Positions 21,815 to 34,000 of a DNA stretch of 64,000 nucleotides are shown piece after piece. Source of the stretch: Plasmopara viticola (Eukaryota; Oomycota; Peronosporomycetes; Peronosporales; Peronosporaceae); assembly GCA_001695595.3 (NCBI GenBank), contig MBPM02000046.1, positions 496,001 to 560,000 of the forward strand, given 5' to 3'. Positions within the stretch are counted from its first letter, which is position 1. Every line of letters starts with the position of its first letter. The notes under the pieces were generated by a model, which saw only the letters and a list, made by a program, of their open reading frames with translations, was not told the DNA's origin and did not search any database. Position numbers and translations under genes: made by a program.

Positions 21815-23515
21815 TCAGACCCGATAAATTTTAGACAATGCCTGAACTGCGGAAGTGTATTTTACGTCGGTCGGGCCAAAACGCATATTTTTGTATAATT
21901 AAATTAGGGTTTGGTTAGCCTTCTATTGCACACGTCGATCCTTTTAAGACGGGTAAAGGCAAAGAGTCGATCACTGGAAGACCGTATAATGTCCTGCACG
22001 CCTTTATAATGCAAAAGGTGCTGTGTAGCTCGTCACACCTGGTGGCATTTTGTGAGTCCAACCTAATTTTACCCTCGCACAAGTTATAGAATAGATTAAA
22101 GCATCTTCCCACATCCATTCGCACGTCTCGAAAAACGTGCTGGCTTCTGGTTACCTTGAGAGATGGCTTAATCTGCAGCCCCGAGCACCTAAAGCGATTT
22201 TTTTGGCGCTCTACCTTTACGAGAAAACTTTGTGCTTTGAGGCTTAGGAAGCACGGGCTCGGGTAGTCACGGCGGCGGCGCCATCTGTTGGGCTTAAACT
22301 GGTAAAGCTCATAATCTTCACGCTTGAAACATTTATAGTCTGAGCTTTGTGATAGAGCTTGCCACTAAAGCGGACTTAGTTAAAGGCGCGTGGCGTTTCC
22401 AAGAATTCCGGGCTAAGAGCTGCCTTCGAAGCACTTCATCCGGGTGCTCTTCGTCCGAGAAATATGTAAAGAAACAGATGAGAATAACGCTTCTCTTGGC
22501 GACCTTTGAGTTCTGCCAGCTCTCACACTCTCTTGCCTGCAATCACGAAGACATTGGCGTTGAATTTGTATCTATAAAATAAAAAAATTGACTGCCTCGA
22601 TTACTGAGATGCCCATTTCCACATAAGTTGATGTAGACCCTCTTGCACTCAACTCCTCGGAGTGTAGGCAGCGACGATGAAAGGTGCTATGCCAATTGCC
22701 CTTCAAGGGGATGACAGCCTTCGACAGGTTTACTTGTCTAAAACGACGTAGACAGCCGTACTTTGACTTTCAGGACTTTAAATAGTGATATCGGTAATGC
22801 CTGGGATGCGGCAGAAATGGGCCTAAGCGCTGTTAAGCTAAGCACTATCGCTAATTTGGCTGAATCAAGCAAAATGTCATGATCCGTACGGAATCGATCC
22901 CTGGGTGTCCCAAACAAGTTCAAGCATACTTACTCACACAATATAGCTAACCTTTGTGTCACGATAGGTGGTAACTTTGCCATGGGTGTCAAACACATGA
23001 AATCTCGGATAGCTCAAAGCTATTGAGCTTTGGCTGGGTTTGGGTCGAAAATGTGTTTGTGATGAAGCCTTCAAAATGCTAGATCCCTTGAGGATGTAAA
23101 AACACACATTGTTTTCGCCAAAGATGACTTGTAGTAGCCTTGTAGGTAGCGTACGCTTGTCTGTCCTAGAAGATCTTAGAATTCTGGTATACATTTTGTT
23201 TGAATTGAATGATCCGATTTGAGTTCAGAGACCCCATCAAAACTTCCACTGGATAAAAAAGTGAGGCGCAAAATGCTGTGTCACTAAACAATGGCTACCA
23301 CCACAAAAGCAGTGTAAGCTCATTAATGGCTTGCCTGTCAAGAACATGATACACGGCATGGTGTAGGAGAAAAGATCTCCGCACTTTTTACCAATGTTCT
23401 ATGCTCAAACTCAAACAACATGTGACCATTAAATTATGCTTTTTACAAAGCAATTTATGTACGTGTATATATGCTTTACCAAGATAGTGTTTGTCGGGTA
23501 CAGTTTACTGGTTTC
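21815..23515. other. No gene recognised
   Basis: Short frames on both strands (for example 22333-22542 minus with a FFTYFSDEEHPDEVLRR stretch, 22349-22582 plus). None has a start, partner or motif that I can support. Likely decayed sequence. Confidence 0.4.
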
Positions 23516-23866
23516 TATGAATGTTTTAGCTTGGAAAAGGTTGGGGTGACGCCCTCCTTCCAAGCGCGGGGGCTTAATGCTCGCGCGCTTCGGGCTGGTG
23601 CTCTCGGGCATCTGTAGGTCTCTAACGAGTCTCACCCTCGACGCGACGGTTTCCAGCACCGGGCGCCACCTGGGCTCTTAACAAGTCAGAGATAAACAAA
23701 CTAATGGAAGACCCTCAAGACCTCGGTGCTGGCTGCACTGCCCGCAGAACGAGACTCGACGTATGCGGACACCACTCTATGCCGTGGACTAGCCAGACTG
23801 AGCCTAGCACGTGCATAACTTGGCAACGCGATAACGTAATACATTACATTACATTATGAATGTTTT
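23516..23866 (+). mobile_element. Short LINE-derived composite element (copy 4)
   Basis: The body, about 23528-23854, is flanked by the perfect 12-bp duplication TATGAATGTTTT (23516-23527 and 23855-23866). The head (GGAAAAGGTTGGGGTGACG) and tail match copies 2 and 3. The tail repeat is ACATT like the long LINE at 14.77 kb, not ATACA like copies 2 and 3. No coding capacity. Confidence 0.93.
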
Positions 23867-25590
23867 CACGAAATCAAAATTTAAAGTCAAATATACCACT
23901 ATCCTTAGAGATGTAATATGGGAGGTAGTGAAGTCACAAGCGCCGTCATGTGTTACGATGCTTCTGACGGTTTGGGACAAACTTGTTACTTGTGATCCTC
24001 TCCGAACTATACTCTGAAGTTATAACTGTTCATAGCTCCTCTGCTGGTGGCCAGACGGGGTCTTGAAATTGCACTATTAAAGGCAACATTCCAAGATCTT
24101 AAGGAGCAATAAGCTCTAAGAAAACATTTTTGCGCTGAATATGCAAGCCTGGTAAGCTGCATGAGCTTGCCAACCCACTTTTGCGTAGACAAGATTGTAA
24201 ATTGGCTCGTTTCAGAGTTCTGAGGAAGAACGAATTGTTTAGGAAAATACAGCAAATGTTATTATAATTCTATTGCGACTATTTATTGCAGGCAACGATT
24301 ACAAAGTCGCAGTGTATTTGTGAGCAGGCATTCTGCTTCTTGAAGAGTGGATTTGTCAAAAACCTGAAGTACAATACCATAAGATCATTGCAGTCATTTT
24401 AAGCCATAAAGACGTTATTTGATTTTCATGACATATCGATGAGCTTAATTGTACAAATGAGTTGCCCAGGCTGTGTTGATCTAGCACCCACGGCACAATT
24501 GGTAGGTGAAGCCTTCGAGGAAAGCGCAGACTTGGTTTAAGATGCATCCTTATGCACAAAGACTATTTTGGTGCTGAAGCACCTCTGGATACCACAGATA
24601 CCTTTTTAGCGTTGGCTTGGTCGTCGTTAAATGACTTGGCCGTGTATTCGTTAAGATATTATTTCGGCCATAATGACCTTCTGTACCTACGTCAAAAAGC
24701 TGAAAAAATGACATTCGTTTTCACCTATTGTAATCTAAATTAAGTGGAGGAGGATGTAACAGCCAGCTAGATAAAGTTGAGCGTTTGTGTCTATACGCCA
24801 ACTTCCCGTTACAGGACCTCATAAAATGGTAGCTCCTCGTGCAAGATGGGCTATCAATATCGTTTCGCGTGTGACGTCTTGCGAGCGTTGCTGAAGCATT
24901 ATGGACCTTGCCTATGGAAGGACATAAATATCCGACTAGATTAAGTAGTCTGTTTTGATCTCACACTAAAAATATTGAGACCAGGGGTAGTAAACAGTCG
25001 CCCACCGGACGATCATATATCTTTCTGCCGCCGTTTCCGCGCAGAGTGCTATTTGAAATAGAAATGAAGCTGTAGTAGTACAGCCTTCAATATTACGAAT
25101 ACGCCTTTTCTCATATGCAAGCTTGACGTTCAAAATGTGCCAAATCTTGATTGTGATGTAGCAGTACAGTAGCCTTATAACGCATGAAAACTGCACATGT
25201 AGTTGCTGTTTGAAGCGTACTGAGTGCTTTTGCTGCTTTTGCTGCTTTTGCCCGAAAATGCATGCGTAGCCGGCGAAGCGGAACACGTTAATTACGGCAG
25301 GATCAAGCACGTCTTTCTCGAAGCTGTCGTACGATTAGTGCAAGTCGCCGTTGCATTTCAACTCAGATTTATAAGTCCGCTCTTCTGTATAACCTGGCTG
25401 AATAGAAAAGAAGTGTTGCCTTTTTGTGTGATGATTAGCCTTTATACGCTTATGGGCTTTGCGCAGGCTAACGGTAGCTCGCATACCACAAGCAACTTTG
25501 TGCTACAAATCGGTTCAGAAATGTTGCATTGGGCTCGAGATGCGTAGGGCACTCACAATTACTGCTTTAATTAGTTTGCAAGTAATAAGC
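23867..25590. other. No gene seen; CTTTTG microsatellite
   Basis: 25226-25252 is a short tandem run of TGCTTTTGC units, which creates a false leucine-rich frame on the plus strand. Other frames are short and without motif. Confidence 0.4.
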
Positions 25591-25635
25591 GCCCGAATTC
25601 AAGTTTGATGTAAGAAATCAAACTTGAATTCGGGC
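25591..25635. repeat. Perfect 19-bp inverted repeat with 7-nt loop
   Basis: Left arm GCCCGAATTCAAGTTTGAT (25591-25609) and right arm ATCAAACTTGAATTCGGGC (25617-25635) are exact reverse complements around the loop GTAAGAA. Each arm holds an EcoRI site, and the right arm runs into GGGCCC (25632-25637) and CTGCAG (25639-25644). There is no U-tract or gene end next to it, so it is not an obvious terminator. It could be a natural hairpin or a cloning or library artefact. Confidence 0.9.
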
Positions 25636-28600
25636 CCCCTGCAGCCGGATCATGCTGAGATCTTACTACAGCTATATTTCAACTATACCATTAGTTCTGA
25701 AAAAATGAAAACTTGAATTATCAGAAAATAAGATGCGTCGGCGCTTTTAAGCTCTCAGATAGGTTCGCTTATAGTCGACTTCAAGGACGTCGTCGTATAG
25801 ATGCATAGTCGCATCAATGTACTCCTCACTAAAATATACCTAATGCTTTATATCGTCGTCGAATAGCAAAGGCTGATTGATAGACGGCTAGACGCGGGCG
25901 CTTAGAATTATAAGATTTTAAAAAGGAACCTCAAAGAAGGCTACATGTCTACACCACAGCACAAACTGTGCTGGGCTTTACTAAGATGACTACACACCAT
26001 AGCTATGGAGTAAGAGATGATCTGCTTGTGAAAGCATCCGCGACGGAGGCGTGTGCAATCCGGTGCGACTGTAAAAAAATGCACACAACGCCAAAAACGC
26101 GAAAAAGCTCATATATTCAACTTTATCTCTATACCACGACCAACTTTCAACACTCGTACGATGTCTCGTTCAAGTCAACCTCAATCCTCTGTCCATGTAA
26201 TCTTCCTCATCCTCTGCGCTCTCATATTCGCACTCCTCAACAAATCCGTTAGTGTGGCAAATGAGTATTAATGGTCTTAGAAAGGTTGCAACCAGCAGCA
26301 CTTATATCAGTTTGAGACTACCGATGCTATGAGTTGCACCGCGCTAGGCACATGGCTTGGGCGCGGTAATCTGGCGGTCAAAATTATTCATTTCCGTTTA
26401 TTTCTGGGTCACTTGGACAAATATAAGCCTGAGGCTCGTGCTTATGGCAATAGGTATTGACCAAAGTAATAATACTTACGATACGTGCTAAAAAATCGAT
26501 AAATCTATATCCAGTCGGATGCTAATACGTTAAACAAACTTATAAGTTGTTCGAAACGCAAGATTTGCCTTTTTTACGTCAGAAGTTATTATCGTAAGAC
26601 AATTTGGCTTGTAAAACGAACGCAACAGCGAACTAAAATACAAGTGCTAGCTAACCACTTACCAGTCAATTCATCAAGATTAAAACACACTTCATGTCTC
26701 AAATCTGAACCAACTTCTCCCTCGATCAGACATTTTTTATTTGCACTACAATCGCCCTTTTTTAAGCTGAGACGGAATAAAGCATACTTGAGCTCGTACT
26801 CATTCATGGACAAAAAAGTGGGGACAGGCTGACACATATGCCATGTCGCAAGGATATCGCCAAATGCGTACTCTGTCTTACGCTAGTATAGTGCGGGATG
26901 ATTCAGTTATGGTTGAATCCCCTTCCACTAGGTACGTCTTGATGTTTGAGCTGTCGCGGGCTGCATTTAGCCTTCTATCTTTCCAAATACATGAGCAGAA
27001 AATTGATATAACCATGATTGTAAGACAAGGAAAATAGGTATTAGGCCCTATAATGAGAACGACGCTACCGTGACCTCGGTCATTACTTCCTGGAATCAAA
27101 ATAACGTTTGTTCGGCGGGTACAGCTCGCAGAGCGTCCTAATAAATTCTGGTCATAATATGAAAATATGGTCTTGTTAGTGTACTGACTCGCAAAGGCGT
27201 TAATAGGTACTACTTATAACAGGTAGAAAGGTGGTGGGTAGAAAATCTGCACCAGACCACACGGCGTGGCGATTACGTCACACAATTGTAACCATGATAA
27301 CATTTACACCGAGTTTCGATATTTACAATGATAAATAGCGGTAAAAAAAGCTTAGCTTAAAAAAATATGGTTCTGTTGCTTTGTTTATGAAAGGTGCATA
27401 TGCAGCCTTCGTATCTAAGGCTGCGCCTTTTTGGGAGTCTTTCCACAAAGACCGCGTATGCATCATTTGCGGCAAGCTAAACGTGCTTTACATGTTGAAA
27501 AGCCGCAAAGGCAAGTAAAGCTCTGGAAGAGCCTACAACTCGACCACGCCGAGATTTACACGCCTATTGTTCATCTTCGCCAGTAAACAACAAACACCTC
27601 TACGCTCGGGTGTCGAAAATGTTCCAGCAAGCCTTCGCCTGGATCTATGTTTACGAAGGATTCATAAAAAACATATTTGCGATAAATCTGGCTTTTTTTC
27701 CCAGACAAAAGCTCAGCAGATTCGAGGCCTTCGAGTTATAAAACTTTAGACACCTCTGGCAATGCCTCCAGCTGGAGAACATCCGCCGTGACACAAAAAT
27801 GTTTCAACTCTCTATCAACTGTGTATTTTTTTTGTCAGTGACAAAATCGCTTGTGCTACCCAGTGATTATTTTGTATCGCACCCCCTTCCAGTTTTTGCG
27901 TACCAATGTTACCCGCTCGTAAAACTTTGCTACTCGCAGTTGTTTATGATGTTCTACCCACCTACAAATACTGTGCTTAAGATCATCTTTTTTTCGCTTG
28001 TGGAGCCTCATTAATCGCAGTCGGTGCTGGTGCTATGTTAAACACTTGTAAACCATATTAACTGGTTAATAAGATGTCCTAAGTATTAACAGTATGCGTG
28101 ATAGTACGGAGTAGTTCACATAGACAGAATTGACTCAATACTGGCAAAGGATCGATTGGCTTCGCATGCATACTACTTAATGCCTCACAGTGAGACTTTG
28201 ATAAGTCATGTTTCCATCTCAGTTGTTCGTACAACTTCTATCAAAAAAACGCTCGAGCCAGCAAAGCCCAAAACAAGTAAAAGAGACAGCTATAATCCTG
28301 TATATTGATATGACAACATATTTTAAAACATACTTAACGGGGAGCCAAGTTGCGTGGTTGCTTAAGACGTTGAAGGTAGCAACTTGAGCGTGGCAGATCT
28401 AAATGTTCCTCGTTGATTCTCCTTAGACCGCCAGTCAATCTGTTTTGAGTCGCCTCCATCCGTTGCTGACGCGCAAAATCTCTCGCTGCTCCAGAGTTCA
28501 GTGATGTATCGCAACCTCCTTCAAAATAAGCACTTGAACACTGCTGGCAAATTGTTTGAGAGTTGTTAAGATTTCAGAGGCTAAACTTTCGTAGTGTTTA

Positions 28601-31022
28601 TTGACCGCAAATCTTCTCCAACAAGACATTCCGCCCTAATCGTGATCGGCATTTTGCTGCTTTTGAAGCTTTGTCTCCAATCAGCGGCATTCCAAACATT
28701 TGAGCGAAACGAAATTGTACACCGTCAGCTAGGCACAAATACCCTACCCTTGTTAATCACACCCAAAATAAGGGATATTGCATTGCTAGGTAGCGCTTAG
28801 GTCAATTGGAAAAGTCCGTGTCAATTGAAAAGGTCCGTGGACCACAACCTACGTTCATAAAAGATGAGGGAGAGCTCATCACGGCATTTACAAATGCGTT
28901 AGTGGCGACACCATTTTAAGACATGATTTAGTCGACCTTTCCACCGTTGTTGTTTAGGTTAAGTACGACCTTTAAGAAGTCTATAATCACAATCACCTCG
29001 ACTTTTTCGCGTAGCAGCCCAGGAATGGAGGCTATCAATTCCCGTATTTCAATGGTATATTCATGGACCTCACACTTAACTTGCGTGCAAGCAAGAAAGC
29101 ACGACCGTTCGCGGAACTCAGAGTTTGCCAAAATAGCGTTGCTCTCAAATGTTTATTCGTGCGTTCACAGAAACACAACTGGAATCGATTTTCGGTTGAC
29201 TTCACAACTCTATACCAGCTTCTCGGATAAGAGAGAGTGCTGCGCCCACCTGATTTTTTAGGAACATAGTCGCTTTGAGGACCATCTCTACCACCTATAT
29301 CCAAAAGGGCCTTAATTTCCTTTACAAGTTTAGAAATTCTTGAGCTTATTGGGTTAAAGCACGCAGAAGAAGCTCCGCCTGAGCTATCTGAGTCTGTGTT
29401 TTCTAAGTCCTAGAACATAGACTCTGCTTGTAAAATTTGAGCATCGGAAGGTGTTACGGCTGCTTGGCAGCTAGGAGTTTGCAGATGCGGCCTCCTCAGA
29501 CCCATAGAATCCAGCAAGTTTTTTAGCGATGTGAGCTGTGCGACTTTTCTTCCATTTCGATTCTTGGCAAACGACTTCAAAATAATCAAGCATATACATT
29601 GGTATGCGCCTGTCATGCACAAATAGTCAATATTTTTTGTGGCTTATTCTCACAGGAAGACAGCTTTTAATATAAATGATCGGCTTTACAAAGTGGCCCA
29701 ATACGACTTCGCTGTAGGACAAGAACAAGAACAAGAACAAGACAAGGATCATAGTATTGTACTCAAGTGTGACGACCAAGAAGGAGTTTTAAAGATTGGA
29801 CTCGGTGCGCAGCTACGTAAGCCTGAATTATCGTTCACCGTTTGAGTGAAAGGGTAAGGTGTAAAAGGTTAACATCGATGCTGTCTAACTAATCGATAGC
29901 TGGCTAACTAACGCCGACTGGCCAGTATGTAATGGATGGCTACGGTACGTCACCAGTCATTTCTTGTGCTTTTTTTTAATATAACATTAGCTGCACAGAC
30001 GAACGTTCTTTTTGTATATTGCCTATTCTTGCAGCTGTTGCCGCATAGAAGGCGGAGGTGCGCACAACTATGAGGGTCTGGGGTGAGACAGTGGTGCTGC
30101 TATTCGCTGCAGCAGGGATGCTGAGGAGTTTGCTGTAGACACAGCTCAACATTTAGCGGCTTGGTGCTAGCCGATGTTTAATTGGACCAGACGTTTCGAT
30201 AAAATACATCATGTAAAGCATTCGACCTACCCGTGTATAGAGTACGAACCCTTGGGACACTGTAAAAGTATGGATCGACGGCTTAAATTACAGCACATAT
30301 AATCTTGGCTTGTACAGTAAGCTGGTCTGTAAGTACAAACTGGCCTGCATGTGTGTCAATCATTATTCATCTATTGCCTAATTTTAGTGCGCCATTTGTT
30401 CAAGCTTCGAGTTACATTTCCAATCTCCTCTTTTAACACTTTATTTCAATGGCTCTGAAATGTATGCGCCGATATTAAGACTAGCTCCCAAATTGTCTTT
30501 TATCTATCTTTCTAGACCTGCACAGACGCAATAATAAAATGTCTTGTCTATCTTTTTAAACGTGCACATCCGCAATAGGGCCACTACTAATCTTATGACC
30601 ACTTTTTTTAAGCGCTAAGGTGCTGTGGACACCCAAAAACAAGTGTAGTGGACAACTTTTTGCTCCGAAATTAACACGTCACTACATTTTGTCACGCTGA
30701 TTATGTAACGATACACTACGTAAATCGCACAAGAATATTTTGTAATTGCAGTAAATGACCGACCAGCTATCGCAGAGTTCATTGAGCATAGGCAATACAT
30801 GTGATTTTTCAAAGCGGGTGAATAAAGTAACACGAACCAATCTGCATTTATGTACCTCTTATTGTAAAAATGTAAATTTCAAAAGATTAAGGCACAACTT
30901 TTGAATCGTACATTCAGCAGAATGTGTGTATTGCTGGATGTAGTTGCGCTTTATTTTGCAGTAATGGCCAATGAGCGATCTCGTAATGACAAATCAAACA
31001 TTCGGATCCGCGCGCGCAATCG
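25636..31022. other. Gene desert with small tandem duplications
   Basis: No supported gene apart from a possible micro-ORF at 26161-26271. A short minus-strand stretch at 25755-25835 reads like a gene end (EEYIDATMHLYDDVLEVDYK, then stop). 28801-28840 is a two-copy direct repeat of a 19-bp GTCAATTG..GTCCGT unit. 29719-29748 is an AAGAAC microsatellite. 30494-30534 and 30540-30578 are diverged copies of a ~40-bp CTATCTTTcTA..TGCACA..CGCAATA unit. Confidence 0.45.
26161..26271 (+). CDS. Possible 36-residue peptide with one hydrophobic helix
   Basis: ATG frame beginning MSRSSQPQSSVHVIFLILCA, followed by a strongly hydrophobic stretch to about residue 26, then KSVSVANEY and stop. It looks like a signal peptide or signal anchor with almost no mature part, such as the remnant first exon of a secreted protein. 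No RxLR, EER or LFLAK motif follows in any frame. Could be chance. Confidence 0.2.
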   Translation: MSRSSQPQSSVHVIFLILCALIFALLNKSVSVANEY

Positions 31023-34000
31023 ATGGATGCGTCCATCGAGACACTAGCGAGCGGCGCCATTGCGGCTGGCTGCTTACAAGCAGTCATGAGTATGGTGCAT
31101 CCAGAGTTGGTCAAGTTTGTAGCCTTTCAGAAAGAGCGCGTGACCCGGAGCGATGCCGAGCGCTCTACCAAACGAAAGACCAACACTCTCGATCTCACGA
31201 ATTTGAGTCTTTTACACCAAACAGACCTGTCGTTCCAGCTCAAATATCTTCGTCAACATTGGCACAGCCACTTGAAATTCTTTGGACTCGACCCAGAGCT
31301 ACCAGGTGTGGTACAGCGCGCGCTTTTGTACCGAAACAAAGTGGCCCACCAGAGTCACATGTCTTTGGCTCAGTATGAGGCTGCAATTGCTACTTTTGAA
31401 AAACTTGCTGATATGATTGAATGTAATTTGACCATTCGTCAGCAAATTAAAGAGCTTGGAACGAAGTTATTGTCATTTTCACCCTTAAGAAAGGCAGAGG
31501 CTCAAACTATCACGAAACAGGTAAGATTCGAGACAAAGGATCAAGTTTTGAGCCAGGCATCCATTGTGATGCCTCCAACGGCATCGTTGGACCAGATTTT
31601 ACAGCATGAACACCTTTGTAAAGGAAAAGAAAAAGATTTGTGGGTGGATTTGAAGCTTATTGGAAACGATTATTTCAATGAGGGAAACTATACTGAAGCC
31701 ATTGAAGCGTACTCTCAAGGTCTTGAAGTAGCTCCAAACGAGGCGGTTTTGTATGGCAATCGAGCCACGAGTTATCTGAAATTAAAGATGTTTGCACACG
31801 CACGCGAAGACGCGGTGAATGCATTGGATGCGGATGATTACGAGAATGTCAAGTATTATCGATTACTATCGGAAACGTTGCTGGCGTTGGAGGACTATGA
31901 TGAGGCAAAGGATATTTGTGACCAAGGACTGGAGGTGGAACCTAACGATATGGTCTTATGCAGTAGAAGACGCACCATTGAGGCGAAAATTGACGAGAAA
32001 AAACTGGCGTACGAGAAAGAGAAGAAAAAATTGGAGTTGAAGGACAAAGCCAAGGTGGTTGCAGCAGCGAATGCTGCCACAAGATTGAAACAAGAAGATT
32101 TTGCTTTAGGCAAGAACAAAGTAAACAAGAAGAGGAATACGACCAAGTCTTCAGCTACAAAGATTGAATTAGTGGAGATGATAAATTATCAAGAGGTGCC
32201 CGCTAAATGGATTGAGGTACATACATTTGACTCCCCACAATTCAAAAAATATCAGCAAGGAATGGAAAGTCTCGTTGTGGCAGCTAAGGCACTGCTTCAG
32301 ATAATGGATAGCATTGGGATACCTGGTCGATCAAAGTTGCCGCTTAACCAGTTGGTAGAGGAAGGTATAGTAAGCCTACGTAAGGCTGGAGAAGCTGGTG
32401 TTGCAGAGGCGTGGTTCCGTCTCGGTGTGCTGTATAGTAGCAGTGTGCGGAAAGGTTTGCCGCTGACTGCCGACCCGCTAAAGATGCTGGAGTGTTTCCA
32501 GCGAGCTGCATCGTTGCGTCCATTTATCAAACCACCAGGACATCGTGTTTTTTTCCATCAGGGCGTAGCCGAAGCTGAGAATGAACTTGGTGTTTGCTAT
32601 CGTGACGGAATTCCAGCTCCTTTTGTAAAAGCTGATTTAAAAAAGGCTTTTCAATTTTTTTTAAGGTCAGCAGAGCACGACTACCCTGTTGGTCAGTACC
32701 ATGTCGCCATCGCTTACTCTACCGGCAAAGGAACACCTGTTGATGTGCTTGCAGCGAGAATGTGGACGTCACGCGCAGCACAGCATGGACTACCTGAAGC
32801 GCAGCAGTATTTAGCACAGTTGCTCCAACAGGGATACGGTGGAAAGCGCGATGAGAGTCAAGCTCGTAAATGGGCTCTTAAGGCCAATCAAAACCGCCTC
32901 ACAGACCTTTTATTAAGTCGTGACTGTGCTGATGTATGCGACACTGCATTCGAGGATGAGATAGCTGCTAACAAATTTGCAAGTAATTTGACTGTATCGC
33001 AGCGTAGCAAGTGCGTATCTCAGCATTTTTACGACGCGTATCTGAAGGAAAATAGTGATGAAGAGAGCGCATCTTTTGACGTCGACGATGGAGAGAAACT
33101 TCAAGGAGCAGTGGGGGGCTCATGCCCAACCAGTATCACGTCTTCATCAAATCACATGGGTCTTAGTGGAATTTGCAGACCGGCGTCTGCTGTCATTGAC
33201 GCTGAAATACAAATTCGTGCGAAGAATGGAGGCATCACTGCGTGTAGGTATCTTGCTTCCGAAAAGCTTCTCCGAAGTGCTAGTAAGCTGCTAGAAATCG
33301 GTGATTCAAAAGGTGCTCTAGAAGATATAAAGCAGGCTGATTTACTTTGGGAACAATCGAAAGGCGCAACAATTATGACCCAGTTGCTGCCGAAAGTTTT
33401 AAAAGAAGCTGCTATGGGCCTTCAGATTAATCCAAAAGATATTAATGCGGCGTATGCAATGGGTCGGTGGGGAATGCAAAGTGATCAAGCCACAGTATCA
33501 CACTGGAAGCGGTGTGTGAAGCTGCACGCAAATGAAGCTTACTTTCACTTTTATCTTGGCACGGCTTATCTGGCGCTCCGACGCTTTGATGATGCCATGG
33601 ATGCGATGGAAGCGGCTTTGGCAATCGATAAGAAACCCGATTGGTTATTCTGGCTTGCCGCTTCGATGGTTGGCTTGGGCATGCTCGATCCTGCTTTGTC
33701 CGTGTACAAAGAATACGTTGAGACAAATGCTTCGGATGAACGATTTATGCCGGACGCGTACTATTTAATCGGTGCGCTCTACTTAAAGAAACATGACAAT
33801 ACTATGGCGACTGTCTATCATGAACTAGGCCAAATGGCTGAATCGGTGACTATCCGCTTTCCTGCGTTTTACCCTCGCGTTCTTCACGAGTCTCCTAAAG
33901 AGTCACTGCGTTCCGGCATGAAGAAAAGCGGGTACATGGATTCTTCCGTGATTGCAAACGTCGTGGCGCAAAATATGCTTGAGTGCGGGTTTTGCAAAAC

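Noticed and set aside
25224..25547. 107-codon plus-strand ORF starting with poly-leucine
   Set aside because: The leucines come from a CTTTTG/CTGCTT microsatellite; the rest has no coding character or motif.
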